The translations under genes were made by a program, and so were the position numbers. This document shows, piece after piece, positions 5,498-5,646 of a stretch of 5,646 nt of DNA (position 1 is the stretch's first letter; every line of letters starts with the position of its first letter). Below the pieces are notes generated by a model. The model was not told where the DNA came from, did no database searches, and was given only the letters and a program-made list of their open reading frames with translations. This stretch comes from Thiotrichales bacterium (GTDB lineage Bacteria > Pseudomonadota > Gammaproteobacteria > JAAZVR01), in NCBI GenBank assembly GCA_018623305.1, contig JAAZVR010000076.1, positions 1-5,646 on the forward strand, in the 5' to 3' direction.

Positions 5498-5646
5498 TTA
5501 CCAAGATTTATAAGGTTTTTTGATTAAGTTCACATTGTAATAGCGAATGTCTTCAGTGACTTCTTCACCCAGCCAAGTAGGTTTATCAAACGTCTGTGTT
5601 TCCGAAGTTAATTCAACTTCGGCCACTATAAGGCCTTGGTTATCCC
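5498..5646 (-). CDS. CYTH-domain protein (triphosphate tunnel metalloenzyme-like), C-terminal 48 residues only
   Basis: The 5' part lies outside the window. The visible tail reads DNQGLIVAEVEL, then WLGEEVTEDIRYYNVNL and ends KKPYKSW before a TAA at 5500-5498. GLxxAEVEL followed about 15 residues later by WLGxEVTxDxRYxN is the standard C-terminal end of bacterial CYTH proteins, the class that includes small inorganic triphosphatases; the acidic residues of AEVEL line the metal/phosphate tunnel in that fold. The catalytic N-terminal ExExK motif cannot be seen, so activity cannot be judged. It points the same way as the operon but is separated from it by a 67-base gap, so it may or may not share the transcript. 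I see no functional link to cell-wall recycling. Confidence 0.85.
   Translation of the reverse strand, partial: DNQGLIVAEVELTSETQTFDKPTWLGEEVTEDIRYYNVNLIKKPYKSW

Overview
The window is a tightly packed stretch of a Gram-negative chromosome with every recognisable gene on the minus strand, so transcription runs from high to low coordinates. A TolC-family outer-membrane protein, a lipoprotein binding protein and NagZ all point to a proteobacterium. Moderate G+C and the protein style suggest a gammaproteobacterium, perhaps near Thiomicrospira/Hydrogenovibrio, but the genus is a guess. There are no RNA genes, mobile elements or CRISPR arrays.

In transcription order: (1) 5646-5498, the C-terminal 48 residues of a CYTH-domain protein; (2) 5497-5431, the only intergenic gap, with a 20-bp region containing a perfect inverted repeat and a weak candidate promoter; (3) 5430-4204, a TolC-family outer-membrane protein; (4) 4207-2798, a peptide/nickel-type (SBP_bac_5) lipoprotein binding protein; (5) 2808-2326, a YkuD-domain enzyme without a signal peptide; (6) 2329-1409, a DppB/OppB-type permease; (7) 1412-645, a DppC/OppC-type permease; (8) 664 to beyond position 1, the N-terminal 221 residues of NagZ. 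From tolC to nagZ each gene overlaps the next by 4 to 20 bases, which strongly suggests one translationally coupled transcript.

The interesting reading is that genes 4-8 form a peptidoglycan-recycling unit. A binding protein and two permeases would import murein peptides or muropeptides. The YkuD protein resembles the cytosolic L,D-carboxypeptidase class typified by ElsL of Acinetobacter and would trim the terminal D-Ala from tetrapeptides. NagZ would remove GlcNAc from anhydro-muropeptides. The ATPases of the importer are not in the window, and a TolC-like protein heads the cluster without an obvious export partner. Substrate and pathway are inferred from gene families and order; nothing in the sequence proves them. 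Separately, the palindrome AGGCCT occurs 12 times in 5.6 kb, about ten times more than base composition predicts.
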